A DNA stretch of 64,000 nt, taken from contig MPUH01000021.1 in assembly GCA_001970955.1 (NCBI GenBank), positions 1 through 64,000 on the forward strand, written 5' to 3'. Origin of the DNA: Stentor coeruleus (lineage: Eukaryota > Ciliophora > Heterotrichea > Heterotrichida > Stentoridae). Below the pieces are notes generated by a model that searched no databases, had not been told where the DNA came from, and worked only from the letters and a program-made list of their open reading frames with translations. The translations under genes were made by a program, and so were the position numbers. This document shows, piece by piece, positions 43,400 to 55,040 of the stretch (its first letter is position 1; every line of letters begins with the position of its first letter).

Positions 43400-44000
43400 G
43401 TAATTTAGTTACTTATTTTGTCTTTGATATAGTATTTAAGTAATATATTTTTAATTGTTTGTGCTTTAGAATAGAATTCCAACTTTTTTGATATGCTTTA
43501 TACAACTTTGACTCTTTCAAAGCTTAGATTGGTTATTTTTGCCCTTAATCCTGTAAATTTTTAAGTGATAGACTAATGCATACGGAAGAGAGGTAATAAC
43601 ACTTTTGGTTCATTATAGGATTATATGCCTAAATCAGATTTGACGAAAGGGTTGTTTTTGATAAAAAATCCTGGATTTTATTTAGAAATACGAAATCGGA
43701 CTTGGCTTTCTGAAGTTTGAAATGCTAATCTTAGGTATCTTGCTACCTAATCAAAACAACAAAAATCAAAGAAAGGCTTAATTTTATATGAGATTGTGAG
43801 GATATATCTAATTTTTAGAGACTTTGAATAGAGAAATTGGATAAAGAAAGCTTTTAAGTTTGCATTTGTATTTGTTATGGAAATGATGCTTAAGTTTCAA
43901 AGTTTTTGTTGGAGCACTTAGATTAATTACACTATTTTTTGTTAAAGAAAGGAGGGTTACTAAATAATGTCTTGATTGGGAGAAGAATTTTGCATAAGGC
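43400..44000 (+). pseudogene. Decayed copy of the 5' part of the next giant gene
   Basis: This stretch runs parallel to about residues 40-270 of the gene at 44802, with many stops and frame changes. Clear anchors are the nucleotide match around tttttgatatgcttta (about 43484-43500, intact copy near 44996), the segment before gaagagagg (about 43585), and MPKSDLTKG..FLIKNPG (from 43625; intact: MPAPDFTMRIAFLVKNPG). A weaker match runs into the region of the first LamG-like domain's end. The introns of the family are not seen here. It is a head-to-tail duplicate that has decayed. Confidence 0.65.
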
Positions 44001-44801
44001 TATAAGAAAAAATGGTTTAGGTGATTTTTTAATATGTTTTTTAGGTTTTTAAATGGAGAACTTCATTGGCTATTTAGTGAAGAAGCTATTTTTTGCTATA
44101 AGGCTAATTTTTTAATTTAATTTGATTTTTCAGTACCTACTGAAAAAAGCATAGATAAATTTTTATATGTTTATTTTAAAAGGCAGTTTTGGGCTTATAA
44201 AAAATTATATATAACTTCCGAATTCTTTATTTCTCTTAATATTTTATATTCATAAACGATAATTTCAGTGTCTAAGTTTATAATCAATACTTGATGCATA
44301 TTAATTTTACAAATAAATGAGTTTATTGTCTTTATGATATACATTTTGCTCATACTATTTACATGAACCTTTTTAAGCATCTATAAAGAGATTATAAAAA
44401 TAGTTAACTTATTAGCTGTATATCTAGTTTTTGCAAAATTTTACCTATCATATTTATTAGAGCACTATATTTTGCAAAAGTCCCAAAATTCTCAAGTATA
44501 TTATCATACAATCTTATCATATCATCCAATTTTATCTCAATCTAATCTTAATTCATCTTCAAGCCTTCCTCAAATTTCGCTAATGTTTTGATCTTTAACT
44601 TAAAAATACAGAAGTTTCATTATCTAAAATCCAAAATAAGCATCTTTCCAAAATCCTAGTATCCTTATCATCTCTATAAAAATATTATCTAATCAATTAA
44701 GAGTTATTTTCCATAGTATTTTTTGAAATTAATCTCCTTTAACTAAACTCACTTTTTATTGGATTGTAATTCACTAATAATTCACTTTTTTTATATAATA
44801 A
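44001..44801. other. Upstream flank of the second giant gene
   Basis: About 800 bp without a supported gene. From 44440 on the plus strand is C-rich and G-poor, as before other genes. A minus-strand open frame of 61 codons near 44195 has no supporting feature. Confidence 0.5.
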
Positions 44802-47800
44802 ATGCTTGCAGTTCTATTAGCTGTTCTTTCATTCATAGGCCAAAGCGCAAATATTTATTGTAGTGACTCTTTATGTACATCTTGTATACAAGGGATTCTC
44901 TACAATAAAACAAGCTGTTTGTCTTTATGCCCATCACTATATTCAAAGTCAGAATTTTCAATATCTTGTATTCCAGAAGGTAATTTAAACCTTTTCGATA
45001 TGTTTTTTTACAATTTCACTTTCTTTTCAAGCTTTCAAATTGGTCCTTTTTATCCTTTTCATCTATTGAGCTTTGAAGATGGGATTAGTGATGGACCCAT
45101 ACCAACAAAAGAAAGAGGATTTTATTTTAGTGAAAATAGCGCTTTGGTTTCTGATAGAAATTATATGCCTGCACCAGATTTTACTATGAGGATCGCGTTT
45201 TTGGTTAAAAATCCTGGGACTGTTTTTAGAGTTACGAAAAAAGGGCTTGATTTTGTAAAAATCGAAGCTGGGGATACGAATCTTCAGCTATCATGTTACC
45301 TAACCTCACAAACAGCAAATCAAACGAAAATCCTAACCTACCCTTCTGATAAAAATACCTGGGAATACTTTACTATTTATTTTTCTCAAGGTGGAGACGA
45401 AATAACAATAGGTTCCCATAAACAAACTTCAACAACATTTAAAAATTTCGAGTTCCGGCCTCAAGATGACGGCATACAATTCATTATTGGTGACTATGGA
45501 CTTTCGTTTTCAGGGTTCATTTATAGATTCGCAGTTGACAATTCTTATTTTCCTTATTCATTTTGGTTTTACTTCCAACCTATTCTTTGCGATATTGGCA
45601 AGTATTTTGATGTAAATTCAGAGATTTGTAATCAGTGTTTATCAACCCAATGGCCTTTATGCACAAGAAGTGAAAACAACTATTGTTTTACTAAAACTTG
45701 TATTGAATGTGGCGGTTTTGGCTATAAAGATTGTATAATGTGTAATGGACCTAGTGGTATATGCCTAAAAGGAAAAAACTGTATTTCTGCGACTGGAAAT
45801 TTCCAATGTACTGAATGTAGCAATGTTTTAGCACCTAGAGATGGATTGTGTCTTGAAAATTTTTATAACCCAAAAAATATTCCTGTGTCTGAAGAAATAA
45901 TTAGTATAAAATTCACAAGTTTCGATATGCTCTATGGTGGAGTTTTTCAAAGCGGAAACTCAGTTTTAAGTTATGGACCTTTTGAAAACCCTGAAGATGA
46001 TGATCCTTATCCAGCATATGGTCGAGGACTTTATTTCACAGGAACATCCTACCTTTTATCATCAGCATTTCTAGTCTTAAACTATAAAAACACCTTATCT
46101 TTTTGGATTAAACCTGAAAACTCACAGATACTTTTTTCAAAAACCACGTATAAAATATATTCAACAGGTTTAGTTTCAATAACCCTTTCTAATGAAGAGG
46201 ATTCTTTTAGTCATTATTCCTATTGCGAAACATCAGAGCCTCCAAACGAATGGACATTTTTAGCTGTATCATTAAATTTCATATCTGAAACAACTATATT
46301 AACCTTAACCATAAACAGTAAATCATCAACAACTCTCTCTATTCCAGGTATGGTTTTCTATGATAATAAAAATACATTTGCATGGATAGGATCAAATACC
46401 GAAGGCTCAGGGAATTTTTATCAAGGATTTTTATACACTTTTTCCTTATGGCAAAGTTATATTACAGATTTTTCATATAAATTAAATATACTTCAAGATA
46501 TTAAAAGCCTTAGTATACAAAATTGTGATATTGATTTTTATTATAATGATTATTATAAAAAATGCATGTCTTGTGATGATTTGTGTAATAAAGGGTGTAG
46601 AACTTGGAATAGTTGTAATTTATGTTCAAAGCTTAATTGTTTTAATTGCTTAAGTTTTGATGAAAAATGTTCTAATGTGGCAAATAATAATTGTTATGAT
46701 GGGGTTTATGATGAAGATAAATTAACTTGTTGTTACGAGAATTGCCTTTTGTGTTTTGGAAGTAAGGAATATGAGTGTTTGAAATGTAAAGAAGGGTTTG
46801 TGATGATTGAGACTTTATGTGTAGAAAACTGTCCAATTGGTTATTTTGAGTATATGGGTGTGTGTGAGAAGATTTTAGATATTGCATTTCATGTTGTATT
46901 TAATAGAATTCTAGGGAATATTACTGATAATATATCAATGATAGAAATCTCACAAATGAACTTATCGTCAAAACCTTTACTTTACAAATCCCGTGGTTTT
47001 TATTTTACAGACTCATCCTATTTAACTTTATCATCATTCACTCTACCATTAAATTTTACCATCGTTTTCTGGATCAAGCAGTTTTCTCCAGGAATCCTTT
47101 TCTCTAAAACCCCTTTAAAAATAAACACATCCTCTTCAATTAGCATATCTCCAACTTTTACTGTTGATTCCTTACAATTATTTAGTTCTTGGACTTTATA
47201 TCATATAGCCATATCATATAACTTAAAAGGAACTTTATCAATATCCCAAGTTTTACTAAATGAAAATCTCTTATCAACATTAACTTATAATAATTATATA
47301 TATCAAGATACTTTCTCACAAGCAACAATAGGTTCTGAAACTAAATCTTTTATAGGTTTTTTATGGCTAATACAAATATTTTCTTATGTTTACAATGATA
47401 ACTTATATAGTATTCCAATATGCAATAATATTTTAGGTTCTGATTGTCTATGGGATTGTAACAAAGATGAATTTTTCAATGGGAATCAATGCGAGAAATG
47501 TAATAAAAAATGTAATAAAGGGTGTGTAAGAAATCAAGATTGTGGTCTATGTCAAGACCCATTATGTGAAATATGTGATAGTTTTTTTTCTGAATGCTTA
47601 AAATGTTTAGAAAATTATGAACTTAGAAATGGAATTTGTATAGTTTGTAACTTTGATGAATATTATGACAATATTACAATGAAATGTAGTAAATGCAAAA
47701 GTCCTTGTAAAACATGTTTAAATTATAATATTTGTCATGAGTGTATTACAAATAGTACCCTTATGTCAAATGGGATTTGTGAATGTGATAAAGGGTATTA

Positions 47801-49337
47801 TACAGAAAAATGCTTAAGAAAATATTTTAATGGTGATTTAACTTTATCAAGTAACAATACTATAATGCTAATATTTAATGAATCACTTTATAAACCTTTA
47901 GATTATAGTGATATAAAACTTACAGTTAATAATGAAAAAATTATATTCAATTTAACTGCTGTATCCTCATCGTCTTATAAAATTACTATAGACTTTTTAG
48001 CTGAAGATCCTTATAATAAGTTTCAAATATTGTTTCTTAATACAATAAACTCAACTCTGAATTCTTTACTTTTACCTGAAGTTTTGAAATTAACTTTATT
48101 TCCACAGACTTCAGATTTAGATGCGGCGGCTAAGGATATTTTAAAAATAAAAGAATTCGCAATAGCTTTTGCTCAGTCAACTATGGCTACAGCTTTTGGA
48201 TGTAGTGCAATTTTTGGTGATTTGAATATGTTCTTTAGTTTTCTCAATAGTTTAGAAATTTACTCATATATTGGCCTTTATAATATTGAATATGATAAAG
48301 AGGTCAGTGACTTTTTAGGTAGTTTAATGATTTCATCACAACTACCTAATGTATTTGAAAAGATTATTGATAAAAAATATGGAGTTGAACTTGATAAAAA
48401 GTATGTAAATTTTGGATATGAAAAAAATTTGTTTATTGTAAACTCAGGCTCTGGGCTGCTTGTTTTTATAATACTTTTTGGTTCTTTTATATTAGTTTCT
48501 ATAGCTGTAAGGCTGCCATTATTCTGTTTAAAAGGTATTTTCAGAGATATTAAACAAAAGTTTCAATATAAAATATTTTTGAGATTTCTGATACAGTTTT
48601 CATTAGAATTTACAATGACTTCGTTGTTAAGTTTAGCTTATTGTGATTTGAATGATTCTATGCAGATTGTCGATTTACTTTTATCGTGTTTTGTGATTGT
48701 AAATATTATATAGGCAATTGAGATCTATGGTTTAATATTGTTTATATATTTAATCAATAAACGTGCCAAACTAACAAACGAAGAAGAAATAAAAATATTC
48801 CTCTTAAAATACGGGACTATATTTGAAGAATTTACCTACAACGACTGCACTTGCTATTTTTTTTACATCATTTTTATTATCAGAAGATTCGCTCTAGTCA
48901 TAACAATACTTTTTATTTCCTCAAAAACATTTCAAATAACCATAAGTATGTGTTTTACTCTTTTAGTAATTTTTATTCAGATACCATTTTACCTTATTAT
49001 AACGCATGCTTATAAAATTTATCTAACAAATATTTTTACTATTTTAAACGAATTTCTGATCTTTGTTTACTATTTTGCTGTAAGCCTTTCATCTACATTA
49101 GGTACAAGAAATGATAAATCGTTAAATTCAGCTGTTGCCATACAAATTATAATAGCTTCAATAGCTTTGAATTTATTATATAATATTGCTATGACAATTA
49201 GAAACTTTATCGCATTAATTTGTGATAAAAAGAAGAATAACAAGCAGGAAAATAATTTTTCTAAGGAAAATGATGGTAAATTTGAAAAGACAGAGAAAAA
49301 AATGGACTTAATAGAAGAAGATTTAGATAATAAATAA
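44802..49337 (+). CDS. Giant LamG-like/Cys-rich surface protein with multi-pass C-terminus
   Basis: Two exons joined by GTAAATATTATATAG (48699-48713) give about 1506 residues. A signal peptide (MLAVLLAVLSFIGQS) starts it. Three concanavalin/LamG-like domains follow, each opening with a short motif such as RGFYFSENSALV, RGLYFTGTSYLL or RGFYFTDSSYLT (about 102-260, 406-560, 730-870). Between and after them are furin-like or EGF-like Cys-rich stretches (for example KCNKGCVRNQDCGLC), up to about 1010. A beta-rich spacer and a membrane region from about 1220 with several segments follow, then a charged tail. The membrane region resembles that of the gene at 830: NSL.I..Y and FLRF..Q align. Ciliates hold many such large surface proteins of unknown ligand. 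A receptor or adhesion role is inferred. Confidence 0.85.
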
Positions 49338-50154
49338 GCTTTTTAGTTGATGATAAAAATAAAAGAATATAGGAGTTGAATTTTATGCATTTGATGCAAT
49401 TTTTTATTATAAGTTTATTTAGTATAATTTATTAGGAAAAAATGATTTAGGATTATATAATTTATTAAGAAGCATCAGGCTAAGTAGCTTTCATTATAGA
49501 CTAAGAGTAAAGTTTATTTAGATAAAAAAATCAAGTAGCGAGTTTATGCTGTAAAGATTATATGATTATAATGAATTCCACTAAAAGATACAAAATATTT
49601 CTTTAACTTAAATAAGATCTAAAAACAGCAAACATTATTTAAGCTTTAGTGGAATTAAAGCCATATTTTATATCCCCCTTTGCTTTCAAATTATATTGAA
49701 ATCAAATAATTTACAATAATTTCACTAGTTTTTAGCTCGATGTAATAATTTTCAAAAAGAAATCATGTACAAGGGACTAAAATCATTTGATAAAAATTCA
49801 AAAGGAATTGAAAACCACAATAAATTTCCTAATAATAAAATTTATCCCAATAACCTAAACCCTAACCTATTCTTTTCTATTTACACATAAAAAACTATAA
49901 TATCCCTAATCTAAAACTGTAAATAATCCAATTCTTAATTCCTCATCTTTTTCATATTCCAAAAAAAAAAACTCCTATCATCACCAAAAAAGCATCATAA
50001 ATCCCATCTCCTTTCAAAATCTTAGCCAATATTTTTCCCCCAAGCATTCTCCTCCTTTAATTACCCTTCAACACCTTCCAGCCCTTTTTAAAAGCCTTAA
50101 AATACCTTTCAAATTTGCAAAAAAATTTAAAATCATATTGAATACAATAAAAAT
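49338..50154. other. Intergenic, no gene seen
   Basis: 817 bp between two plus-strand genes. From about 49790 the sequence becomes C-rich and G-poor. A short inverted match (tgaattccacta near 49570 and tagtggaatt near 49650) could form a weak hairpin of uncertain meaning. Confidence 0.45.
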
Positions 50155-51513
50155 ATGCAGTCAGAAAACCAACTCGAAGATAAGCTCGATCTTTCACTTC
50201 TGATCCCTGAAAATTCAATAGCCTCTCCTCCAACTACTGAGCCAGCGATTAAATCTGGAATACCAAGTACAGCCTCAACGACAAGTCTTAGTAATAATGC
50301 TTCATCACCTAAATTTGAGTGTGTTCAAAACCCTTCATGTTCTTTAAATACACAAGTTAAATCACCTGAAAAAGCTAATAAAGAGCCGCATTTATATCCT
50401 TTACATATAAAACCTAAGAAACCCCCTCCAGAAGTTATTTTTATATCCCCAACCAGAGCCTTGTTGGACTATTTTGAATTTCTTACAGAATATGAACATA
50501 ATGAAATTAGTTATTATGATGAGATTTACTTTGTTGGCGATGAATGCGAGAAAAATAAAGGTAAATTTGATGATGAAGATGGGTATTATAAAACTGTGAT
50601 TGGTGACCATTTAGCTTATCGTTATGAAGTCAAAGAATTCCTTGGCTGTGGGACATTCGGCCATGTCTTCCGCTGTTATGACTATAAACGTCATATTGAA
50701 GTTGCTATAAAAATTATTCGTAATAAAATCCTCTATCGCACTGCTGGGGATCTCGAAAACAAAATCCTCCACGAACTAGCCAAAGCTGACCCAAACGACG
50801 TAAACTGCATAGTAAAAAAACTCCGAAGTTTCGAATTCCGTAACCATCTTTGCCTAGTCTTTGAACTCCTTTCTCTAAATCTTTTCCAATTCCTTCATAA
50901 AAACAATTTCCAAGGGGCAAGTATCCAATTAATACGAAGAATCTCAGTCCAGCTTTTTATGGCACTTAAAACCGTTCATAATGTTGGAATTATTCATTGT
51001 GATTTAAAACCAGATAATGTTTTATTGAAATATGAAAACAAAAGTTCAATAAAAGTTATAGATTTTGGTTCAGCATGTCAAGAAGGACATAAAGTTTATG
51101 AGTATATACAAAGTCGATATTATCGTGCACCTGAAATAGTTATTGAAGCTGGTTATGATAAAGCTATTGATATATGGTCTGTTGGATGTATTTTATATGA
51201 GTTATTAACTGGAAATCCATTATTTCCTGCTAATAGTGAACATGAACTTTTTAGAATGTATGTTGAAGTTATGGGAATGCCTCCAATGGGATTTGTTATG
51301 AAAGGGAAGAGAAAACAATATTATGTTGAGGTTAGTGGGAAATTGAGAAAACCAGCACAACCTGGGATTAGGCCGATTAAGTTTTTATTGGAAAGGTTTG
51401 ATGAAAAAATTAGAGATCTTGTTGATAGGTGTATTAGATGGGCACCTGAAGATAGGATTGATGCTGAAGAAGGATTACAACATGTTTGGGTGAGAGGAGG
51501 ACAGAAATCTTAG
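50155..51513 (+). CDS. DYRK-family protein kinase, second copy
   Basis: A 452-residue kinase. The first 100 residues are Ser/Thr/Pro-rich. A DYRK pre-kinase segment (SPTRALLDYFEFLTEYEHNEI, then YFVGDEC) leads into the kinase domain (about 160-445). Landmarks are GCGTFGHVF, VAIKII, HCDLKPDNVLL, VIDFGSAC (standard DFG, unlike the copy at 13433) and YIQSRYYRAPEIV with the autophosphorylated Tyr. DYRK2-class enzymes act in growth and morphogenesis, a topic of interest in a regenerating cell; that link is inference. It ends VRGGQKS at a TAG, with a TGA two codons on. Confidence 0.93.
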   Translation: MQSENQLEDKLDLSLLIPENSIASPPTTEPAIKSGIPSTASTTSLSNNASSPKFECVQNPSCSLNTQVKSPEKANKEPHLYPLHIKPKKPPPEVIFISPTRALLDYFEFLTEYEHNEISYYDEIYFVGDECEKNKGKFDDEDGYYKTVIGDHLAYRYEVKEFLGCGTFGHVFRCYDYKRHIEVAIKIIRNKILYRTAGDLENKILHELAKADPNDVNCIVKKLRSFEFRNHLCLVFELLSLNLFQFLHKNNFQGASIQLIRRISVQLFMALKTVHNVGIIHCDLKPDNVLLKYENKSSIKVIDFGSACQEGHKVYEYIQSRYYRAPEIVIEAGYDKAIDIWSVGCILYELLTGNPLFPANSEHELFRMYVEVMGMPPMGFVMKGKRKQYYVEVSGKLRKPAQPGIRPIKFLLERFDEKIRDLVDRCIRWAPEDRIDAEEGLQHVWVRGGQKS

Positions 51514-52657
51514 GCTGTGTGAATAAATTTAATTATATAAGAATTATGGTAGGATAATAGGCGGTTTTATAGAGGATGTGCTTGATGTATTTAAGGATTG
51601 TAGTATGATTTTGTGGGTTGGCTTGTTAGGGATTAGGCTTTGGGGATATTTTTGGATTTTGGATTTGAAGTTAGGAGTTGTATGGTTTTAAGGTATTTTA
51701 TGAATTAGTTGAGAGAGAAATGATAAATTCAAATATTAAAATGAATATGGCTAATTGTAATTAAATATCGAAATAATTTTTTGACAGTAGAAATTGTTAT
51801 AGGTCAAAGCTATTGCTTAAAACAAAATTAATTTATGGATTTGTTTTAGTGATGCTTAGTATTTAATAGTTTTATAAGCTTAGGATAAATAGTTTGTGAT
51901 ATAAAAAAGTACTTGAGGTAAATCTTTTGAAAATAAAGTTATGTCTTGTATAAAAAATAAATTCATCTATGTTTAAGTTAATATATAATCCTATATAGAT
52001 TTTTAAGTATATACTATAAATAAACATTCTATCAATACAAATTATTGTTTTGTTATACTAAACTGAGTTTTTCAAAAATAAAATCTAGCTTGAAGTTTTA
52101 GATCGCAGAATTTTATTTTTTTAAATATTTACAAATAATTAGATGTTGCTTAAAATTTAGCATTCTAATTATGAGTTTTTGAAAAAAAATTCAAATGCGA
52201 TTTAACCTGTTAGGACTGTTTCTTAGCTTTTACTTTTAAATATATATTTGAATTGCTTCAGTAAAATTAGATAAAATCATGGAAAAAGGCTTAATTTTTA
52301 GAAAAATTAATGCTTTTTGTTAGTTTCGATTGGCACAATCAAAATTTTTTTAATCAAAATACTGTTTATTAATGATATCATTCAAGTAAAAATTAATTTT
52401 TGCAGTACTTAAACACAAATGAAAACCATATTCCACTTTTAATCCACAAAAACCATTCATTACTAGCTTTAATCACAACTTTTCTTCCTATTATTTTCTT
52501 TGCTTTTTCTACATTAGCCTTAAAAAGGATTTTATTTCCTTATACTTCCAAATACTATTCTGTCTTTACTCTTTCCTTACCGCTTAATCTTTATTTCCAA
52601 TACAAAATATTATTAGTTCAATTAACATATACTAATACATATAATAATTTTGCAATA
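51514..52657. other. Intergenic, no gene seen
   Basis: 1144 bp. The left 200 bp are strikingly G-rich (51601-51660: 20 G, 2 C by my count). The stretch 52400-52657 stays open in frame with the next gene but contains no ATG, so I leave it as 5' flank. Confidence 0.5.
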
Positions 52658-54034
52658 ATGGGATTCTGTTGTTCAAAAAGCATTAAAATAGCCAGCACAT
52701 CAAAAAAAGATGATCAAATAACTTTACCTATGACAACACTAATGCCATATTCTTCACAAGCATCATTAAGAATAGCTCCAAATCATATCAAAACTAGATC
52801 TTCAAGTCCACCAAAAACCCTAACAAAGTTCGATCTCCCAACACCCCAAGGAACAAAAACATGTAATACCATCTCCCCAATATCAGTAAAAAAAACCCAA
52901 AACTTATTCGAAGTTGCTAAATCAAAGCCTATCTCATCTCAAACAATGAAATCAGTATCAACTATCGACCTTGATCTAATCAAAAAAGCTAAGCGTTTTT
53001 CTCTAATTATATCAAAAAACCCAAATACCGACCTTGACCTTTCTGATAATTCTGAAAGCGACGAAATCTCAATTGGAAGCGAATCGCCAAATACACCTTT
53101 AAAGTTCCCAAATCATTGCAACACTCAAACCGAAATGCCAAAAAATATATCTTTTAAATCATTAAAAACTATGAATGATGTTATCCATACCCAATCTTTA
53201 ACAAAACAACGATCTTTAGAAGGACAAAAGAAAATAAATCAATACACATTCAAAGGACTATTAGGAACTGGTGCTTTTGGTAAAGTGTATAAAGTAATTG
53301 ATGATCAAGGTAACCCTGCAGCAGTTAAGGTTTATAATAAGAAAACTCTTAGAAACAGATGGATTGGGAAAAAAAGGACAGCTTGGGATTTAATCCAAAG
53401 TGAAATCCAAATCATGTCAAGTTTAAACCATAAAGGAATCATACGACTTTTAGAAGTTATCGACTTTAAAGAAAGTAAAAAAATCTACCTAGTTCTTGAA
53501 TATATAGAAAAAGGGTCGATTTTCGATAAATGTCCTATGACTGAAAAAGAAGCTAAAAATTATTTTTATGATCTTGTTTTAGCTATTGAATATCTACACA
53601 ATACAGCTTATGTTGTTCATAGAGATATTAAGCCTCAAAATTTACTTATTACTAAAGATAATCATATAAAAATTTGTGATTTTGGATCTGCACAGTTTAT
53701 TGATAATTTAAGAGATGAACTAAACAATTCAGCTGGAACATATTTGTTTATGCCTCCAGAAGCACATAAAGCTAAAGGGTTTAGAGGAAAACCTGCTGAT
53801 ATTTGGGCTTTAGGAATTACTTTGTATTATATGATTGCTGGAAGGACACCATTTAATAGTAGAAATATATCAAGTTTATGTGATGAGATTAGTCAAGAAG
53901 AGATTATGTTTACTCAGAATTTTAGTGATAAAGTTAAGAGTTTGATTAGAGGAATGACTGATAAAGATCCTGAAAAAAGGTATAGCATTGATGCTGTTAA
54001 AGAACATTTATGGTTTAAAGATGTAATTTTATAA
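52658..54034 (+). CDS. CaMKK/SnAK-like upstream protein kinase
   Basis: A 458-residue kinase. The start is the ATG giving MGFCCSKS, which predicts myristoylation at Gly2 and palmitoylation at Cys4/Cys5. A Ser/Thr-rich stretch follows (about 20-195). The kinase domain (about 200-455) has GTGAFGKVYK, AAVKVY, then NRWIGKKRTAWDLIQSEIQIM, the insert-plus-helix C region typical of Ca/calmodulin-dependent kinase kinases. HRDIKPQNLLI, ICDFGSAQF and GTYLFMPPEA follow. Relatives activate AMPK/SnRK1 or CaMKs by T-loop phosphorylation. No clear calmodulin-binding helix follows the domain, so plant-SnAK-like regulation is possible. Confidence 0.85.
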   Translation: MGFCCSKSIKIASTSKKDDQITLPMTTLMPYSSQASLRIAPNHIKTRSSSPPKTLTKFDLPTPQGTKTCNTISPISVKKTQNLFEVAKSKPISSQTMKSVSTIDLDLIKKAKRFSLIISKNPNTDLDLSDNSESDEISIGSESPNTPLKFPNHCNTQTEMPKNISFKSLKTMNDVIHTQSLTKQRSLEGQKKINQYTFKGLLGTGAFGKVYKVIDDQGNPAAVKVYNKKTLRNRWIGKKRTAWDLIQSEIQIMSSLNHKGIIRLLEVIDFKESKKIYLVLEYIEKGSIFDKCPMTEKEAKNYFYDLVLAIEYLHNTAYVVHRDIKPQNLLITKDNHIKICDFGSAQFIDNLRDELNNSAGTYLFMPPEAHKAKGFRGKPADIWALGITLYYMIAGRTPFNSRNISSLCDEISQEEIMFTQNFSDKVKSLIRGMTDKDPEKRYSIDAVKEHLWFKDVIL

Positions 54035-55040
54035 TGATTTTTTAATGATTAGGTTTGAAGGTATGTGAAAGATGAAGTTTGTAATATGGTAGAAGGATAA
54101 GATTGTAGGGTTAGGTTGATGAAGTAAAAGATGAAAGAATATGAGTTTTATGGTATGTTTTTAATGAATGGGTTATGTGTTTTAGGATTTGGTTTGTGGG
54201 ACTTTTATAGATGAATTTTAGTTAAGAATGGTTGTGTTAGGTTTTATTTGTTGTTTTTATAATAGTCTATAAAAACTAGTTCTGAGACGATAATTCGCAG
54301 GCTTAATATAGGATTTAAATTTTTGTATATGTTTTATGGTATAGAATAATTTTTTATTTTTCTTTAGATCCTTTAAAATATATACTAAGCATTTTAGCAT
54401 ATTTTATCTTCTAATTAAAAATATGCAAAAGCTTTAAATCGTATTCTAATATAATCGTATATAACACCAAAAACTATTCACAAACCATATATTTTCCATA
54501 AAAAACCCATTCAAATCCTGAAATTTTTACTTAAATCATTAGACCTAAAAATAATCCACCCAAGTCCCCCATAAAAACTCCTACATCCATTTATAAAATC
54601 TTATTATCCATAAAATCTCTATCATACAATTAAACCTACAAAACTTTTTTTAACACAAGCATCCAAGTATACCACAAGCCCTAAAATCCATTTTTTTTAT
54701 CATATTCTTCCTCAACCTCCTTAACCTTAACTCCATCATTTCAACTGCCAAGAAACATTTTTTTCTCATAACCGAAAAATATCCACATCCACATCATACA
54801 TCAATCCCAATATTCCCTTATCATACTTTACAACTATTTTCCAAAGCTAATCCTCATATCTTCTAATAAAAACCCACACATATTTTCTCTCCACCCTTCC
54901 TCCTTTTCAAAATAATTTTTTTTCCCTCAAAGGCCATCACAAAATCCATCCTAAAGGTCAAATCTTACCCATAAAAAAGCCAAAGTTCATTTTACCATTT
55001 AAAAACCTATTAAGTCCTATCAAACTAGGCGAATATAAAA
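54035..55040. other. Long intergenic with strong composition switch
   Basis: 1006 bp between two plus-strand genes. 54035-54260 is G-rich; 54480-55030 is C-rich and nearly G-free (54841-54900: 22 C, 1 G by my count). No gene or repeat is seen. Confidence 0.55.

Noticed and set aside
43400-44000. A separate small gene or a mobile element in the 2.7-kb gap
   Set aside because: The recognisable pieces align in order with the adjacent giant gene; no terminal repeats, transposase or RNA gene are seen.
44195-44380. Minus-strand open frame of 61 codons
   Set aside because: It lies in non-coding DNA beside a relic, with no conserved feature or family match.
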